Assembly (NCBI GenBank): GCA_012841565.1
Contig: DUUM01000016.1
Span: 1 to 64,000 of the forward strand
Length of the DNA: 64,000 bases
Reading direction: 5' to 3'
Source: Candidatus Epulonipiscium sp.
Lineage (GTDB): Bacteria > Bacillota_A > Clostridia > Lachnospirales > Cellulosilyticaceae
Of the stretch, positions 1 to 8,743 are shown piece by piece; the first letter of the stretch is position 1, and the number at the start of each line of letters is the position of its first letter. Made by a program: the position numbers and the translations under genes. The notes below the pieces were generated by a model that was not told the DNA's origin, ran no database searches, and worked only from the letters and a program-made list of their open reading frames with translations.

Positions 1-63
1 AAAACCAGATCTATTGAAAAACTATCTGCCATGGGCAGATTTACCGGAGCAATGCTACAGTAA
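1..63 (+). CDS. 3' end of an unidentified gene (partial)
   Basis: An open frame enters from the left edge at base 1 and gives 20 codons (ending ...SAMGRFTGAMLQ) before TAA at 61-63. A hairpin with a T-run lies 20 bases downstream on the same strand, which supports a real plus-strand gene ending here. Too little protein is visible to name a family. Confidence 0.4.
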   Translation, partial: KTRSIEKLSAMGRFTGAMLQ

Positions 64-83
64 AAAGAAAAACTAATGAAACG

Positions 84-113
84 AACCTTGGTCTATGTGA
101 CTGAGGTTTTTAC
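84..113 (+). terminator. Intrinsic terminator of the gene entering from the left
   Basis: The arms AACCTTGGTC (84-93) and GACTGAGGTT (99-108) pair over 10 bp with two G-U wobbles around the loop TATGT. They are followed by TTTTA. It sits between the plus-strand gene ending at 63 and the minus-strand operon whose last gene ends at 130, so it may also limit read-through in the other direction. Confidence 0.55.
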
Positions 114-129
114 TATTTGACGCTTACAA

Positions 130-1998
130 TTATTCTGTTACAGTAAACTGGCTTTCAGCAATTTTTATACCATCCCACCAAAATTCTACTTGATGTGTTC
201 CTAAAGCATAATCAGTTCTTAGGCCTTGTGTTACACTTTGAACATCAAATGTATTAAGTGGCACGGACCATGTATAATTACCGTCACTTTGAGAATGGTA
301 CATGACGCTACCAAATGGATCTTTATAATTTATACCTAGTGCACCGGTTAACCTATTATTGTTATTATAACCCTTATGCATATTTGCAAAAACACTAATC
401 GCATCTATCTCATACAGTGAATACGCGCTTTTAGGTCCTGATATGATGTTTGAAAATCCACTCGTGTTAACTATTTTAATATCTTCCAAGGTAAACACAT
501 TTATATAGTCTCCACTCATTAGCTCATAATAACTAACACTTGTCTGTGATGAATCATAGGCTAATAACACTTCGCCTTGTTTCTTCACTTCAAAATAATC
601 CGCTTCCATGGTAAGAATTTTTACAATCCCATTCTCTTCAACTCTAAAGCCATTATAAATGGGTCCCCCATAATTGTTTTTCTCCTCTACAATAAGAACA
701 GGATTGGTCTTGGTACTTAAGTCTTGGGATATAAATATACCTTGTACATCATAAGCTGAAATATCAACCTCTAACTTTTTAATAACTTGCTGAGAATCAA
801 TTTCTCCCCAGTATAGTGTTTCATTACTAGCATCTGTTGCCAAAATATAGGCGTCACGCCCCCACTTTGATTTCCCTTTAGCAATTTCAGTTAATACAAG
901 AGGTTCAAACATTCGAATGGGATCATTCTTCATCCACACGGTTTCTATATCCTGTTTCAACTGACCCATATCCATAGCTACGTTATCCACTATAACAATA
1001 TATTCTTCTATGGCATCATACAGCAATTTTGCCTCTTCAAATTTATTCTTTGCTATATAACTCTGTGTCTTTTTAAAGTCACTCTCTAATTGCCCACTCA
1101 CCAGTTGCTTAATTTCATCTCTATTTGATAGCTGTGATGGGAGCTGTGATAAATAGGTAAAGTATCTGGATCCCAATATTCTATATCCTGCATAATTCTT
1201 ATTTTCTATGCTATCTTTCATCTTTTTGCTTGTAAATTGAGTTGCCCGATCTATCATCCACTCTACTTCCATAAGGTTTCCATACTCACTTGTTACCTGC
1301 TGAGTTTCCGATAATAAGTCTTCTAAATTATCTTCTTTAATAAGCCAGTCTAACTTAGCCACATAATACCTTTTTATTTCTTGTTCAACCGTTGCTTTCT
1401 TTTCTTCAGAGTCTAGAATTGTTTTTTCCAAAACCAGTGAATACAGTATAAAGTCTATTGGGCTTTCAAAACTTTCTGATTCAATACTTTGATTGAGCTC
1501 TTCCTCAAAGACTTTAACAACTCTTTCAAACTCACTTGAAAACAATGATGTGAGTTTACTATTTTCTATTAACGTATTATAAATTTTTATATTTTCTTCA
1601 TTTAACGATTGTTGAACTTCGGTTAATTTTGCATTAAACTGATTATGTATTTCCACCATAGCAGCTATTTCGTTATTTTCTACTTCTGACTTAAAGTTAT
1701 CTTTTATATCTTCTAAAAAAACATTGCCTTGTTTAATAAAAACTATTGCGTCTGTTTTAAGCGCGCGCCTTATTTCATTTGTAAAATAAGTGAAGCTTTT
1801 TTTACCATATAGCTCTGTATAAATTTTCTCCGTAGCCAGATAATCCTCACGATCATATGCTGCTTTCCCCTGCTTATACTGTGTGTGAACTTGAGCCGTA
1901 TTAACCATCTTAATACTTACGATTAGTAATAATAAAATGAATATAAGGCTATTCATCCTAAATATTTTTAAGTTCGTCTTATAATTATGACTCTTCAT
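130..1998 (-). CDS. Membrane-anchored extracytoplasmic protein of the tubulin/GTPase locus, unknown function
   Basis: This 622-aa protein is last in the minus-strand operon. A single hydrophobic segment at about residues 14-33 acts as signal anchor or signal peptide, so most of the chain should lie outside the membrane. Residues about 35-350 look helical (tandem helices with many E, K and Q residues, TPR-like in feel but with no clear motif). Residues about 365-500 look beta-rich, and the last 80 residues, ending in alternating aromatic and polar residues (HQVEFWWDG), look like an Ig-like strand domain. No catalytic motif was seen. Its start overlaps the end of the zinc-ribbon gene by 14 bp, so the two are probably translationally coupled. 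It may be the outward-facing sensor or effector part of the system; that is inference from position and topology only. Confidence 0.7.
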   Translation of the reverse strand: MKSHNYKTNLKIFRMNSLIFILLLLIVSIKMVNTAQVHTQYKQGKAAYDREDYLATEKIYTELYGKKSFTYFTNEIRRALKTDAIVFIKQGNVFLEDIKDNFKSEVENNEIAAMVEIHNQFNAKLTEVQQSLNEENIKIYNTLIENSKLTSLFSSEFERVVKVFEEELNQSIESESFESPIDFILYSLVLEKTILDSEEKKATVEQEIKRYYVAKLDWLIKEDNLEDLLSETQQVTSEYGNLMEVEWMIDRATQFTSKKMKDSIENKNYAGYRILGSRYFTYLSQLPSQLSNRDEIKQLVSGQLESDFKKTQSYIAKNKFEEAKLLYDAIEEYIVIVDNVAMDMGQLKQDIETVWMKNDPIRMFEPLVLTEIAKGKSKWGRDAYILATDASNETLYWGEIDSQQVIKKLEVDISAYDVQGIFISQDLSTKTNPVLIVEEKNNYGGPIYNGFRVEENGIVKILTMEADYFEVKKQGEVLLAYDSSQTSVSYYELMSGDYINVFTLEDIKIVNTSGFSNIISGPKSAYSLYEIDAISVFANMHKGYNNNNRLTGALGINYKDPFGSVMYHSQSDGNYTWSVPLNTFDVQSVTQGLRTDYALGTHQVEFWWDGIKIAESQFTVTE

Positions 1999-2920
1999 AA
2001 GAAGCTCCTTTCATTGCTAAAATAGCTTCTTGTAACTCATCCCAATCATACTTTGTATTGGTAGAAAGTAGTTTCTGGATTCTCAAAATACGCTCTTGAG
2101 GAATATCATTAACGTACTTAATAATAAAATCTTTATTTAACTCTAAGCTATTTCTACTATAAACAGCTGCTCCTGCAACATTACCTAATATTACGTTAGC
2201 ATTGTTAAAATCTTTTTGAATATAATGTTGGTTTTGTATGCAATAATCTATAGTGGGTTGTTTAATTAAGTTTCTTTGAAGTTTTGAAATCTCATATATA
2301 TATTTTATAAGATCCTTGTGATAGCCAGATAATAATAGTTCATCCATTTCAAGTGGCATATCAGACCTCAAGATAAATCGATTAAGGCAACGAATCTTAG
2401 CTGTTTTTACATATTCTTTTTTTACAACGGCACCTATATTCCTTAATCCTTTATATGCTTCTAAATAATCACCTTCTTCTAGATAGCCATTGATGCGTTG
2501 ACTATCTAGCTCTAAGGATTGTTGTATAATGTATCCTTCTTGTCTGATGGTTTCATCTATTTCAAACAACCTAAAGCTTTGGGAGAATTTCTTTTGAATT
2601 ATTATAAGACTCGCCAGACAAATGATTAATATAGCAACACTAACCATCAGCTGTATGGTGTTAATTGGAAAGATAACACCCCCTAATATAATAAGAACTA
2701 GAAATATATTTAGAAGAAATACAATCTCCTTTTTATTTCTTCTTCTACACATCTTGTCAATCATACTTTCAAAGGATATAAATTTATCTCCCTTGCACTT
2801 TAAGCAGCTACCCTCCTTTAAAGTTGTATAGCTGCCACACTGGGTACAATAATCTAGATTGCTAAAACTATACTCTGTTTTTTGCACAGGTTCTATTATA
2901 ACTGGAATCTTTTCGGCCAC
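1985..2920 (-). CDS. Zinc-ribbon protein with two transmembrane helices
   Basis: Near the N-terminus two CxxC pairs (C28/C31 and C42/C45 counted from the upstream GTG) form a small zinc ribbon. Two adjacent hydrophobic helices follow (about 69-88 and 91-111), then a roughly 200-residue helical cytoplasmic part. The frame is open from a GTG at 2929, but the GAGG of the ribosome binding site touches that codon. A second GTG at 2918-2920 lies about 8 bases from it, so I prefer that start (311 aa). The binding site overlaps the stop of the 43-aa ORF upstream. I do not recognise the family. The ribbon, TM pair and location suggest an adaptor tethering other products of this operon to the membrane. 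Confidence 0.7.
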   Translation of the reverse strand: MAEKIPVIIEPVQKTEYSFSNLDYCTQCGSYTTLKEGSCLKCKGDKFISFESMIDKMCRRRNKKEIVFLLNIFLVLIILGGVIFPINTIQLMVSVAILIICLASLIIIQKKFSQSFRLFEIDETIRQEGYIIQQSLELDSQRINGYLEEGDYLEAYKGLRNIGAVVKKEYVKTAKIRCLNRFILRSDMPLEMDELLLSGYHKDLIKYIYEISKLQRNLIKQPTIDYCIQNQHYIQKDFNNANVILGNVAGAAVYSRNSLELNKDFIIKYVNDIPQERILRIQKLLSTNTKYDWDELQEAILAMKGASYEES

Positions 2921-2930
2921 ATTTTTCACC

Positions 2931-3062
2931 TCAATTATTTATTCTATTCAAAAACTCATCATGGATCCCTTTTAATTCTAGTTTTCTATCTAGCACCTTT
3001 TTCAAGTGTATAACTCGACTTAATGTAAATATGATTAGAAATCCTATTCCTATATAAAACAT
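2931..3062 (-). CDS. 43-aa single-pass membrane microprotein
   Basis: A short frame begins with ATG at 3060-3062, has GGAGTG (3068-3073) five bases upstream, and ends in TGA at 2931-2933. It exactly fills the gap between the GAP1-like gene (stop at 3076) and the zinc-ribbon gene, whose ribosome binding site overlaps its stop. The product starts MFYIGIGFLIIFTLSRV, a single hydrophobic helix of about 15 residues, followed by a basic and then mixed-charge tail (VIHLKKVLDRKLELKG). The tight packing and good binding site argue for a real gene. It is probably a small membrane subunit or regulator of the complex. No homologue is recognised. Confidence 0.6.
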   Translation of the reverse strand: MFYIGIGFLIIFTLSRVIHLKKVLDRKLELKGIHDEFLNRINN

Positions 3063-3075
3063 AAAATCACTCCAT

Positions 3076-5601
3076 TTACGGCTTTTCTTTTACTGAATCT
3101 TCTTCTTGACCTTCTTTTTTCTCTTTTTCTAATTTTTCTTTTTCTTTTTGCAACTTATCCTTTTCCTTTTGTAGCTTTTCTTTTGCTTTTTCTAATTCGT
3201 CTTTTTGCAAATTCACTTTTGCTAAATCTTCAATGAGAACTAGTCTAGTACGCGATGGCTCTAATAGAAATTGTGTTGTTTTAATAGTCCCAAAAACCAC
3301 GGCTGAGCCTATCATTCCTATTATCACAAAATATTTTATACCCAATAGCATAGCATCGCCATATTTTATAAAAAGCTTCTCAAATCCTGTTGCTAATTCC
3401 TGGTTTATTCCTACAAAAAGTTTTTTAATTCTAGGCCTTTTAATATTTAAAAATCTTTGTTTAGTTTCTTTATTTTTAAATGCTTCTGGATCTAGTTTTA
3501 AAAAGTAATGTTTAATAGCAACTTCGTATCCCTTGTAAAAGCTTTTAGTATTCTTATTTAAAAACCCTTCTTTATCTAAGGACCAAAAAATAAAGTTATA
3601 GACACCTTGCTTGCCTTTTTTAGTGAAAATAAAGGTTAAGAGCTGCCTGTAATTATATTCCTCACCTTTATAGGATGGTTCATTATAAAAAGCTAGAATT
3701 AATTGATCATAAAAAGAGTTGTCTGGTGATTCCATTGCTAAGTTTTTGATTGCTTCTTGTATTTCTTGCTTGTCAACGGGAGAAACCATGTTTAATAGTT
3801 CTTTTATCTTTTGCTCAGCATGGAACTCTTGAAGTATCACAAGATCTTTCAACGCATATAGTATGTGTAATTTACCACTTTCATTAGCTGGAGAGATGGT
3901 TAGGTACATTAGATCATTTTTTGTTATGGTCTTAATAGAGGTGTTTTTAAGGATTATCTCATCCACTCGTACTTCTACATGCTCTACATATCTAATATCA
4001 CTAGGCCTAGAGTCCCTGGAAGAACCTCTACTAAAATTCTCTAAGATGTTATATGCTTTTTTACCTGATGATATAATATTGTGTTGCTTATCTAGAATAT
4101 CCAACAATATCTCTGTAGATTCTTTTTGAAAATAGGGCTCTTCTATTATCTCATAAGCTGTATTTCTTAAGTTCTCTACTTCCTTGCCCCACCGTTCTAT
4201 TGTTGTCACTTGATCTAAGCGGGCACTTATATAATCATTTAAAATATAATCTTTTATCTTAGGGTTTCCTATAATCAAGCTCATTACTTGGTTAATTAAC
4301 GAGCCACTTTTTTGTAGCATTTCAAATAATGTTAAAACATATTCTCCCTGAGCTGTATTTTTTCCGTTTACTATTGAAAATAAAAACAAACTGCTTATAT
4401 GAGCTTTATCTTCCTGGCTTCCTATTCGGTAGTAAGGAACCAAATTTTGAGCAAATTTAAGAGACATGGAGGTTCCATCAGCCCTAATGCTCTCTAGCTC
4501 CTTTTTCATTAAATGGATGGCTAAATTCGTTAATGTTATTTGTTGCTTTATATTCTTCTCATCTATATAACAATGCATATATGCAAATATCTGGTCTTTG
4601 AGTGCACTATATAAGGTTCCATTTCCTTTCATCACTTGAAATAAAACAGAAAGATTATTGTATGTAGAAATATCTACTAAATTTTGTGGATTACTGTGAC
4701 TTAATACTTGATCCATAAACTCATACAAAGATGTGTTTATAATTTTATTCCCCCTATTATCCCAAACAAAATCTAAATAAGGATGTAGTTCACCCTCTAT
4801 CTTTAGATTTGCAAATCGCTTAGTCGAAAAGTCAAATATAAAGTCTTTGTCCACACCTGATATTCCATGTCTAATGCTTTCTTTATCTACAAACATAATA
4901 TTGATACCTTTTTTAGATTCAGGTTTTTGGATATAAGAAGTAAATCCAACTTTCCTCCTGATATCATAAGGAAGGCTTTCTAAAATACATAAGAGTAATT
5001 TTCTAGCATACATTGATATGTCGCTTGCTTCTATATCCAGTGCAATAATGACCTTTTTTCTTGATGTAACAGATAGACAGACTGCAACTATTAAATCCTT
5101 AAATAAAGCTTCTGTAATACCTAATTGGTTTAATAAATTATTTGTAATAGTTGTATCATACAGTTGTTTTGTATAGGTTAGATCCTCTATTGCCTCTAGT
5201 TCCATTCCATTTTCTATATCATAGCTTTCTTTAAATTCATTGGCATATAATATTTTCTCTGGATTTTTTATAAATGCTTCTTTACTCTCTTTTGATAGTA
5301 AGTAATTATGAGTGAAAAAGGTGCTTCTTTGTCCTGTAAAATCTACTGGCACATACACACTTTGTCCAAGTATTGTTTCATTTGTATCTAACTGAATAAA
5401 AGATAAGCTCTTTGGATACTTATTGCTATCTTTTTCACCTGCTACTTGAAGTTCTCTTGGTGCATCATAAAAACAATACAAATGAAAGACTTTTTTAATA
5501 AGATTTTTATCCAGAGTTGGGGACTTTGCAATGGTATCATAACCATCTGTTGTACGAAATATTCCTCTTCGTTCTCTTGTATAATATTGTTGCAAAATCA
5601 C
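3076..5601 (-). CDS. GTPase-associated protein 1 (GAP1)-like protein with C-terminal TM and coiled coil
   Basis: This 841-aa protein is encoded directly after the P-loop GTPase gene; the stop and start share one base (TAGTG, GTG start, GGGGAGAG upstream). The N-terminal ~170 residues (MILQQYYTRERRGIF..., then ...FTHNYLLSKES) match what I recall of the GAP1-N2 type domain found next to double-GTPase genes. A long middle region is mostly helical. About residues 745-765 form one hydrophobic segment (FVIIGMIGSAVVFG), and the last 40-50 residues are a highly charged K/E coiled coil (repeats of LQKEKEKLEKEK). The pairing with a GTPase fits a partner or regulator role, and the topology places the coiled coil across the membrane from the main body or in a hairpin. 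The family name rests on pattern memory, not on a search. Confidence 0.65.
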   Translation of the reverse strand: MILQQYYTRERRGIFRTTDGYDTIAKSPTLDKNLIKKVFHLYCFYDAPRELQVAGEKDSNKYPKSLSFIQLDTNETILGQSVYVPVDFTGQRSTFFTHNYLLSKESKEAFIKNPEKILYANEFKESYDIENGMELEAIEDLTYTKQLYDTTITNNLLNQLGITEALFKDLIVAVCLSVTSRKKVIIALDIEASDISMYARKLLLCILESLPYDIRRKVGFTSYIQKPESKKGINIMFVDKESIRHGISGVDKDFIFDFSTKRFANLKIEGELHPYLDFVWDNRGNKIINTSLYEFMDQVLSHSNPQNLVDISTYNNLSVLFQVMKGNGTLYSALKDQIFAYMHCYIDEKNIKQQITLTNLAIHLMKKELESIRADGTSMSLKFAQNLVPYYRIGSQEDKAHISSLFLFSIVNGKNTAQGEYVLTLFEMLQKSGSLINQVMSLIIGNPKIKDYILNDYISARLDQVTTIERWGKEVENLRNTAYEIIEEPYFQKESTEILLDILDKQHNIISSGKKAYNILENFSRGSSRDSRPSDIRYVEHVEVRVDEIILKNTSIKTITKNDLMYLTISPANESGKLHILYALKDLVILQEFHAEQKIKELLNMVSPVDKQEIQEAIKNLAMESPDNSFYDQLILAFYNEPSYKGEEYNYRQLLTFIFTKKGKQGVYNFIFWSLDKEGFLNKNTKSFYKGYEVAIKHYFLKLDPEAFKNKETKQRFLNIKRPRIKKLFVGINQELATGFEKLFIKYGDAMLLGIKYFVIIGMIGSAVVFGTIKTTQFLLEPSRTRLVLIEDLAKVNLQKDELEKAKEKLQKEKDKLQKEKEKLEKEKKEGQEEDSVKEKP

Positions 5602-6857
5602 TAGTCTTCTCTCCCCTCTATATAATTCAGCTTATACAGTAACCATAGAAAAGGCTCATCTACTCTAATAGGATCAATAATCCCATCGATTTGCATATCA
5701 ATTGGATTTCTCCCAAGAGCAGAAGTAGCAAAATACGCAGAGTCACTAAAATGAACATCCACAGCATCTTTAAAGGGCCTATCTACTTTTTCAACAAATC
5801 TTTTTACTTCCCCGTTAATGTTGTTGAATTCTGTAAGTGAAAAATAATTTTTATGATTTGATTGATTGAATATATTACTATTTGGCCTTATATATTCACT
5901 ATCTTCTTCTTTTAAAAAGTGTAACATATCACTTTTTGTCAGTACAATAGCTGTCGGGATTTTTGTCTTTCCATTATCTTCGTAGCCTATAAAGTTTTCA
6001 AATAGATTAATAATAACTTCTCTAGGTTCATCATGCTGAGATGCAAATTCTCCTATTGTATCATCTCTTTTTATATGTATCTTATCTCGTATTGTTTTAA
6101 TTTGAAGTGGGTCTACCAAAAACAACATTCCCGAGGAATTTTTAATGTGAGCAGCATACATATCTAAATACTCTTGATCAACCATCCCTTCCCCTGCTAT
6201 ATCAAAAAATACTAAGGTTAAAGGATTAATCCCATCATCTTTAAATTTAAACTGGAAAATAAAAGGTTCTTGCTTACCTTCCTTTCGTGTGGAAGTTAAC
6301 AAATCGCCTCTTTCAAATAAGGGTTCTTCATAATCTTGCTTAAATTTTCTACTGATTTCTGAATTAATTGGAATACACGCCGCATCAAAATTGGCTGCAG
6401 TTGTATTTTGAAGGGTATGAATCAAGGATGTCATATAAACTGATTTGCCTACTTGTGAAGCCCCTACAATGGCAATAATATTGCTTGGAGATTTTCCTGA
6501 GGTAATGGGTAATATATTGTGGCAATGTGGACACAATCTCTTTTTAGTTGTATATCCATAGGCATCTACTATGCCTACTAAAACATGTCCCGAATAAATG
6601 TGTTTGTCTGTGGGTATTGTATAAGGCTCTATAACCGCTTCCATTTCGTCTAATTCATCCAAATCAAGTCTTTCTCTGTATCTATTTAATTTTTCATCTT
6701 CTTGGGCGCTATAGTAGCCATCATCTTCTTGGATATGAGTGGCTCTAAACACAACTTCCTCTGGCTGAAATTTATTAAAACAATAAGGGCATACGATATT
6801 ATAAAATAGAGGTTGCTCTACTTTTGTTTTCTTTTTTAAAAAATCAAATATTCCCAT
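5601..6857 (-). CDS. Zinc-ribbon P-loop GTPase (double-GTPase 2-like, TRAFAC-type)
   Basis: A 418-aa soluble protein. Two CxxC pairs, C23/C26 and C109/C112, form a split zinc ribbon before the G domain. Walker A is GASQVGKS (132-139), the G3/Walker B motif is FFDIAGEG (217-224), and the G4-like motif is TKSD (307-310), where the usual NKxD has T in place of N. This is a complete GTP-binding set. Gene order GTPase then GAP1-like protein, plus the ribbon, matches the DO-GTPase2 group described in comparative-genomics work on NTP-dependent conflict systems. Preceding and following genes are within 14 bp. The product may act as a switch assembling with the tubulin-like and vWA proteins; that is inference. 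Confidence 0.8.
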   Translation of the reverse strand: MGIFDFLKKKTKVEQPLFYNIVCPYCFNKFQPEEVVFRATHIQEDDGYYSAQEDEKLNRYRERLDLDELDEMEAVIEPYTIPTDKHIYSGHVLVGIVDAYGYTTKKRLCPHCHNILPITSGKSPSNIIAIVGASQVGKSVYMTSLIHTLQNTTAANFDAACIPINSEISRKFKQDYEEPLFERGDLLTSTRKEGKQEPFIFQFKFKDDGINPLTLVFFDIAGEGMVDQEYLDMYAAHIKNSSGMLFLVDPLQIKTIRDKIHIKRDDTIGEFASQHDEPREVIINLFENFIGYEDNGKTKIPTAIVLTKSDMLHFLKEEDSEYIRPNSNIFNQSNHKNYFSLTEFNNINGEVKRFVEKVDRPFKDAVDVHFSDSAYFATSALGRNPIDMQIDGIIDPIRVDEPFLWLLYKLNYIEGRED

Positions 6858-6870
6858 AAAAATTTCTCCT

Positions 6871-7497
6871 TTATATCTTTATTAGACTGTGTATATCTCC
6901 AAATTTCTTTCCATCTGCTAAAAAGATTTTAATGAACTCATCCTTATCAACCTCTATTTCAGCAAACTTATTTTGGCCTGGTTTAATATCTTCAATAAAT
7001 TGAAACATAATGCCATCTTCTTTACTTGCAGGATAGGACCCTTTTTTCTTAACGTAACAAAACATCTCTTTAGGAATGCTATGTTCTGCTTGAATGGTTA
7101 TTTTTATAAGTTTTTTATTGGAGAACCACTTAGGTTTTTCTAAAACAGAATAATAGGTATTAATTTTCCCAGTAATAATGATAATTTTGTTTTCTTCATC
7201 CAATTGCTTACCAAGGGTCCTCTCATAATAACCCGGGAGATATGGATAGATGGTATAGTCAAACTTTCCAATATGCTCTATTTTTTCTTTATAACCATTT
7301 TGCGCTTTATATTCTTCTTTGGTATAGAGCTTTCCAGCTTCTCTAGGGTCTACTTCCTGCCCCACTAGTTTTTTAACCACCGACACATAGTCTACCTGAT
7401 TGGGCCATTTCCAACGTATGATACAATCATCATTTTTAATAGTATAAGAAATGTCCTTGATTTTATACTCTTCCTCTGTTATTTCTACAATTTCCAT
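6871..7497 (-). CDS. Small beta-rich protein of the GTPase locus, unknown function
   Basis: This 208-aa protein has no signal peptide, TM segment or cysteine motif. It alternates short hydrophobic strands, with RWKWPNQVD near residue 30, and is lysine-rich. The first half reads like a fibronectin-III-type or other beta-sandwich domain; the second half contains another set of strands ending in DKDEFIKIFLADG. It lies 26 bp downstream of the membrane vWA gene and 13 bp upstream of the GTPase gene, so it is surely co-transcribed. No enzyme motif was seen. An adaptor between the vWA protein and the GTPase is a reasonable guess, with no more support than position. Confidence 0.6.
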   Translation of the reverse strand: MEIVEITEEEYKIKDISYTIKNDDCIIRWKWPNQVDYVSVVKKLVGQEVDPREAGKLYTKEEYKAQNGYKEKIEHIGKFDYTIYPYLPGYYERTLGKQLDEENKIIIITGKINTYYSVLEKPKWFSNKKLIKITIQAEHSIPKEMFCYVKKKGSYPASKEDGIMFQFIEDIKPGQNKFAEIEVDKDEFIKIFLADGKKFGDIHSLIKI

Positions 7498-7523
7498 TTC
7501 TTACCCCTTTCAAAATCTACTAC

Positions 7524-8729
7524 TTACATTGGACCAATACTTCGGTTACTTGGAATATAGCTTTTTTGCTTCATTTTTGCAAATAAAGAAAAGACTGTAA
7601 ACAGTGTTCCTAAACAAAAAACAGCTAAAAATCGATTCATAAATATTTCTAGTATCATTCCTGAAATAAGCCCCGAAAACGCACCACCTACTATATAGGC
7701 CTTGGCTAGGTATCTATTATCAAATATAATACCAACAGAGAGCCCAATAAGTGTCCCAATACCTCCTAAAAATAAGATTCTGAGCATCTTGTAAAGTAGT
7801 GAATCAGCTGCTACACCTTGTCTTTTTCCAACAAGCCATCTTGGGTTATCTTTAGAATAGATTTCTTTCATAACGTTTGTAACATCAATACTCTCTTCAA
7901 CATTGTAAAACTCTCCACCTGCACTATTGGCTATTTGTCGTAGCAGCTCAATTCCCTCGCCTGAGGCATCACTGGGATCTGCCATTCCTATTGTATAGAT
8001 TACTATTTCTTCTTGTTTATAGGGTGATAAGGTTCCATCTAGGTCTACATAGCTATAGCCATCTGATAACAAAATAACCATAGCCTTTCTACCTTTTTCT
8101 GCAGTTTCTTGAATGTGCTGCATTGCAGCATTAAGGGCCCCTGCTATTTCGGTTCCTCCCATTGGCTCAGCTAAGCCCATTATCTTTTCTTTGACCTCTG
8201 CCTTCACCCCATCATCTTTAAGGTAAACCATAGGTTGTATCACATAACTTTGGTCATCAAAAGCAATAACCCCTACTCTTTGATTTTTTTTCATATGATC
8301 AATAAAGTCATTAGCGGCATTAAGCCGATCGTTATTAGGATCTGTTTGAAACATACTACCTGATATATCCATGACAATCATCACGTCATTGGGTTTCTTT
8401 GGCCCATTATAATCTAGTTGATAAATAAACTGAAATAGTGCCCCACTTACAAAAAGCATCACGAACGTGGCAGGTACTAGATGCAGCCATGAGTTATTTC
8501 TATATTCCACTTTCCAGTTAACCCCGTTGATTATAGGTGAAATAATTTCTGCTATCAGACACATAATCCCAATGAAAAAGCTTAGCTGCCCAAAATATAG
8601 ACCCATTAATAGAGGACCTGGAATATTACCACCTAATTTGTATAGTAGCCATTCACCAACCAAAAATCCCACTACGGTACCAATGAGACTAAAAAAAACG
8701 AGCAAAATATTTATTTTTCCTTTTCCCAT
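7524..8729 (-). CDS. Polytopic membrane protein with a von Willebrand factor A domain
   Basis: The order is three N-terminal hydrophobic helices (about 8-30, 38-64 and 83-103), a vWA domain (about 113-295), then three more helices (about 310-385). The MIDAS metal site is present: DISGS (121-125), the threonine loop GGTEIAGAL, and LLSDG. A divalent cation should therefore bind and coordinate an acidic partner ligand. With an odd number of helices before it, the vWA domain would face outside if the N-terminus is inside. It is 15 bp downstream of the 778-aa protein gene. The family (BatA-like vWA membrane proteins) usually works in complexes; here the partner may be the second vWA protein or one of the anchored products. 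Confidence 0.8.
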   Translation of the reverse strand: MGKGKINILLVFFSLIGTVVGFLVGEWLLYKLGGNIPGPLLMGLYFGQLSFFIGIMCLIAEIISPIINGVNWKVEYRNNSWLHLVPATFVMLFVSGALFQFIYQLDYNGPKKPNDVMIVMDISGSMFQTDPNNDRLNAANDFIDHMKKNQRVGVIAFDDQSYVIQPMVYLKDDGVKAEVKEKIMGLAEPMGGTEIAGALNAAMQHIQETAEKGRKAMVILLSDGYSYVDLDGTLSPYKQEEIVIYTIGMADPSDASGEGIELLRQIANSAGGEFYNVEESIDVTNVMKEIYSKDNPRWLVGKRQGVAADSLLYKMLRILFLGGIGTLIGLSVGIIFDNRYLAKAYIVGGAFSGLISGMILEIFMNRFLAVFCLGTLFTVFSLFAKMKQKSYIPSNRSIGPM

Positions 8730-8743
8730 CTTTTTTCCCTCCT

